Shown here: positions 52,609 to 53,472 of the stretch, piece by piece | Position numbering within the stretch: position 1 is the first letter of the stretch | Layout of the letters: each line of letters starts with the position of its first letter | NCBI RefSeq assembly: GCF_001424105.1 | Contig: NZ_LMQH01000012.1 | Location: 1,540 to 55,011, forward strand | From: Chryseobacterium sp. Leaf394 | GTDB lineage: Bacteria > Bacteroidota > Bacteroidia > Flavobacteriales > Weeksellaceae | Length of the DNA stretch: 53,472 nucleotides | Reading direction: 5' to 3' | The notes under the pieces: model-generated | The model's input: only the letters and a program-made list of their open reading frames with translations | Databases searched by the model: none | What the model was told of the DNA's origin: nothing | Translations under genes and position numbers: made by a program

Positions 52609-53433
52609 ATGAAATTGATCCGGGGTCTGCTTGCCGTTTTTTTAAAAAATCTATTTAAAATCGGTTTTTTAAGAGAAAAATATTTTGGTTTCCACAAACA
52701 TATTTTTACTCCGTATCAACTTTTTAGAGAAGTGAAGAAAAAAATAATTTACAGAGATTGTATCTATATAAATATTGACCTGGAAGACTGGATTCAGCAA
52801 CAGATTTATTTTCTTGGTGACTATGAAAAGCCTGAAATTGATTACCTCTATCAATATTTAAAACCTGGATACACATTTCTGGACATCGGCGCCAACATCG
52901 GACTTTTTTCTTTAAATGCCTCAAAAATTGTAGGAAATACCGGCAGTGTCTTTTCTTTCGAAGCTTTTACACCCAATTTTCTGAAGCTGAAAAAAAATAT
53001 TGAAGATAATAATCTGAAAAATATAGTAACTGAGCATCGGGCAATTTCAAATGATAATTCACCTGTAGAAATTTTATACAGAGACGAAAACAAAAATATC
53101 GGTACGGCGTCAGCTTTTCTGCGGGACTTTACCTCCAGAGAAATTGTAGAAGGCACTACTGTTGACAAATTCCTATCAGACAGGAAAATTATCCGGGTAG
53201 ATCTGATAAAAATTGATATCGAAGGCGGTGAATTCAAGGCTTTATCGGGAATGACAGACACACTCCGGAATCTTAAGCCCCAAATCATTATTGAAATCAG
53301 CAGCGAAACCTTGAAGAACTCCAATTCAAGTGAGGAAGAGTTACTGAGGTTCTTAAAAAGCTTTGATTATCAAATGATTAAAAAACTCAGCACAGGCGAA
53401 AATTCGTACAACGCTGTCTTTGGAATTAATTAA
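52609..53433 (+). CDS. FkbM family SAM-dependent methyltransferase
   Basis: A 274-residue protein complete within the window. The central Rossmann-like part contains the SAM-binding motif FLDIGANIGLFSLNAS (residues 89-104), then GSVFSFEAFTPNFLKLKKNI (motif II, Glu), an acidic DLIKIDIEGGEFKALSG (FkbM signature, near residue 200-215) and IIIEISSE. FkbM enzymes O-methylate polyketides, sugars or glycolipids; here a surface polysaccharide or lipid is plausible, not proven. The final 38 bp of the window after the stop are noncoding and end in an A-run. Confidence 0.87.
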   Translation: MKLIRGLLAVFLKNLFKIGFLREKYFGFHKHIFTPYQLFREVKKKIIYRDCIYINIDLEDWIQQQIYFLGDYEKPEIDYLYQYLKPGYTFLDIGANIGLFSLNASKIVGNTGSVFSFEAFTPNFLKLKKNIEDNNLKNIVTEHRAISNDNSPVEILYRDENKNIGTASAFLRDFTSREIVEGTTVDKFLSDRKIIRVDLIKIDIEGGEFKALSGMTDTLRNLKPQIIIEISSETLKNSNSSEEELLRFLKSFDYQMIKKLSTGENSYNAVFGIN

Positions 53434-53472
53434 CCGCTGTCTAAGCGAAATGTATAGGTTTGAAAAAAAAAA

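Noticed and set aside
1..53472. CRISPR array, tRNA, rRNA, insertion-sequence transposase
   Set aside because: I scanned for regularly spaced short repeats, cloverleaf-like ends and transposase motifs and found none; the repeats present are palindromic and not regularly spaced.

Overview
The window is an AT-rich chromosomal segment from a member of the Bacteroidota, most likely a Chryseobacterium-like flavobacterium (Weeksellaceae). The evidence is type IX secretion sorting tails, a Rho factor with a long Q/N-rich insert, family-typical proteins (DUF4293, FISUMP domain, TPR-LuxR regulators), and many gene starts preceded by the Bacteroidota -7 promoter box TAnnTTTG. I see no rRNA, tRNA, CRISPR array, prophage or transposase gene.

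Positions 1-3900 differ from the rest. Small poorly conserved plus-strand genes (a SEL1-repeat protein cut by the window edge, a two-gene unit, a lipoprotein and a serine hydrolase with a glycogen-binding-like tail) are each followed by a ~135-165 bp imperfect palindrome. These spacers share a start (ATAAC, then GG-TTTTGC) and, in two of them, a ~40 bp internal block. I read this as the end of an integron-like gene-cassette array with attC-like sites and no integrase in view.

Positions 3980-15035 are housekeeping genes: an MsbA-like ABC exporter, a secreted M28 peptidase, DUF4293, rho, superoxide dismutase, an L,D-transpeptidase, msrB, a DUF445 membrane protein, and a TPR/LuxR-type regulator split by an apparent one-base deletion. 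Positions 15150-19170 hold a secreted or surface gene group, including an 899-residue protein with three nearly identical 267-bp repeats. Positions 19360-30230 carry pyrD, a TruC-like pseudouridine synthase, glyS, an M48 peptidase, a second serine hydrolase and unknowns, with intergenic regions rich in palindromic repeats.

Positions 30234-35302 form a DNA-damage/mutagenesis module: a LexA-like XRE-S24 repressor gene divergent from a Y-family polymerase and a DnaE2/ImuC-like polymerase. Two 17-bp direct repeats spaced 33 bp apart overlap its promoters. Then come prfA, a lipoprotein, two T9SS-exported proteins (a GH13 amylase and a FISUMP protein), an AI-2E family permease and lon. The last part (46541-53433, all plus strand) encodes a PpiD/SurA-like foldase, an MlaD-type MCE protein, a membrane Fe-S protein with its CCG-domain partner, an unknown conserved protein and an FkbM methyltransferase.

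The intergenic DNA also carries five copies of a 33-nt palindrome with constant geometry (15-nt arm, 3-nt loop, 15-nt arm) in different sequence versions, a second hairpin repeat present twice, and three larger inverted-repeat elements.
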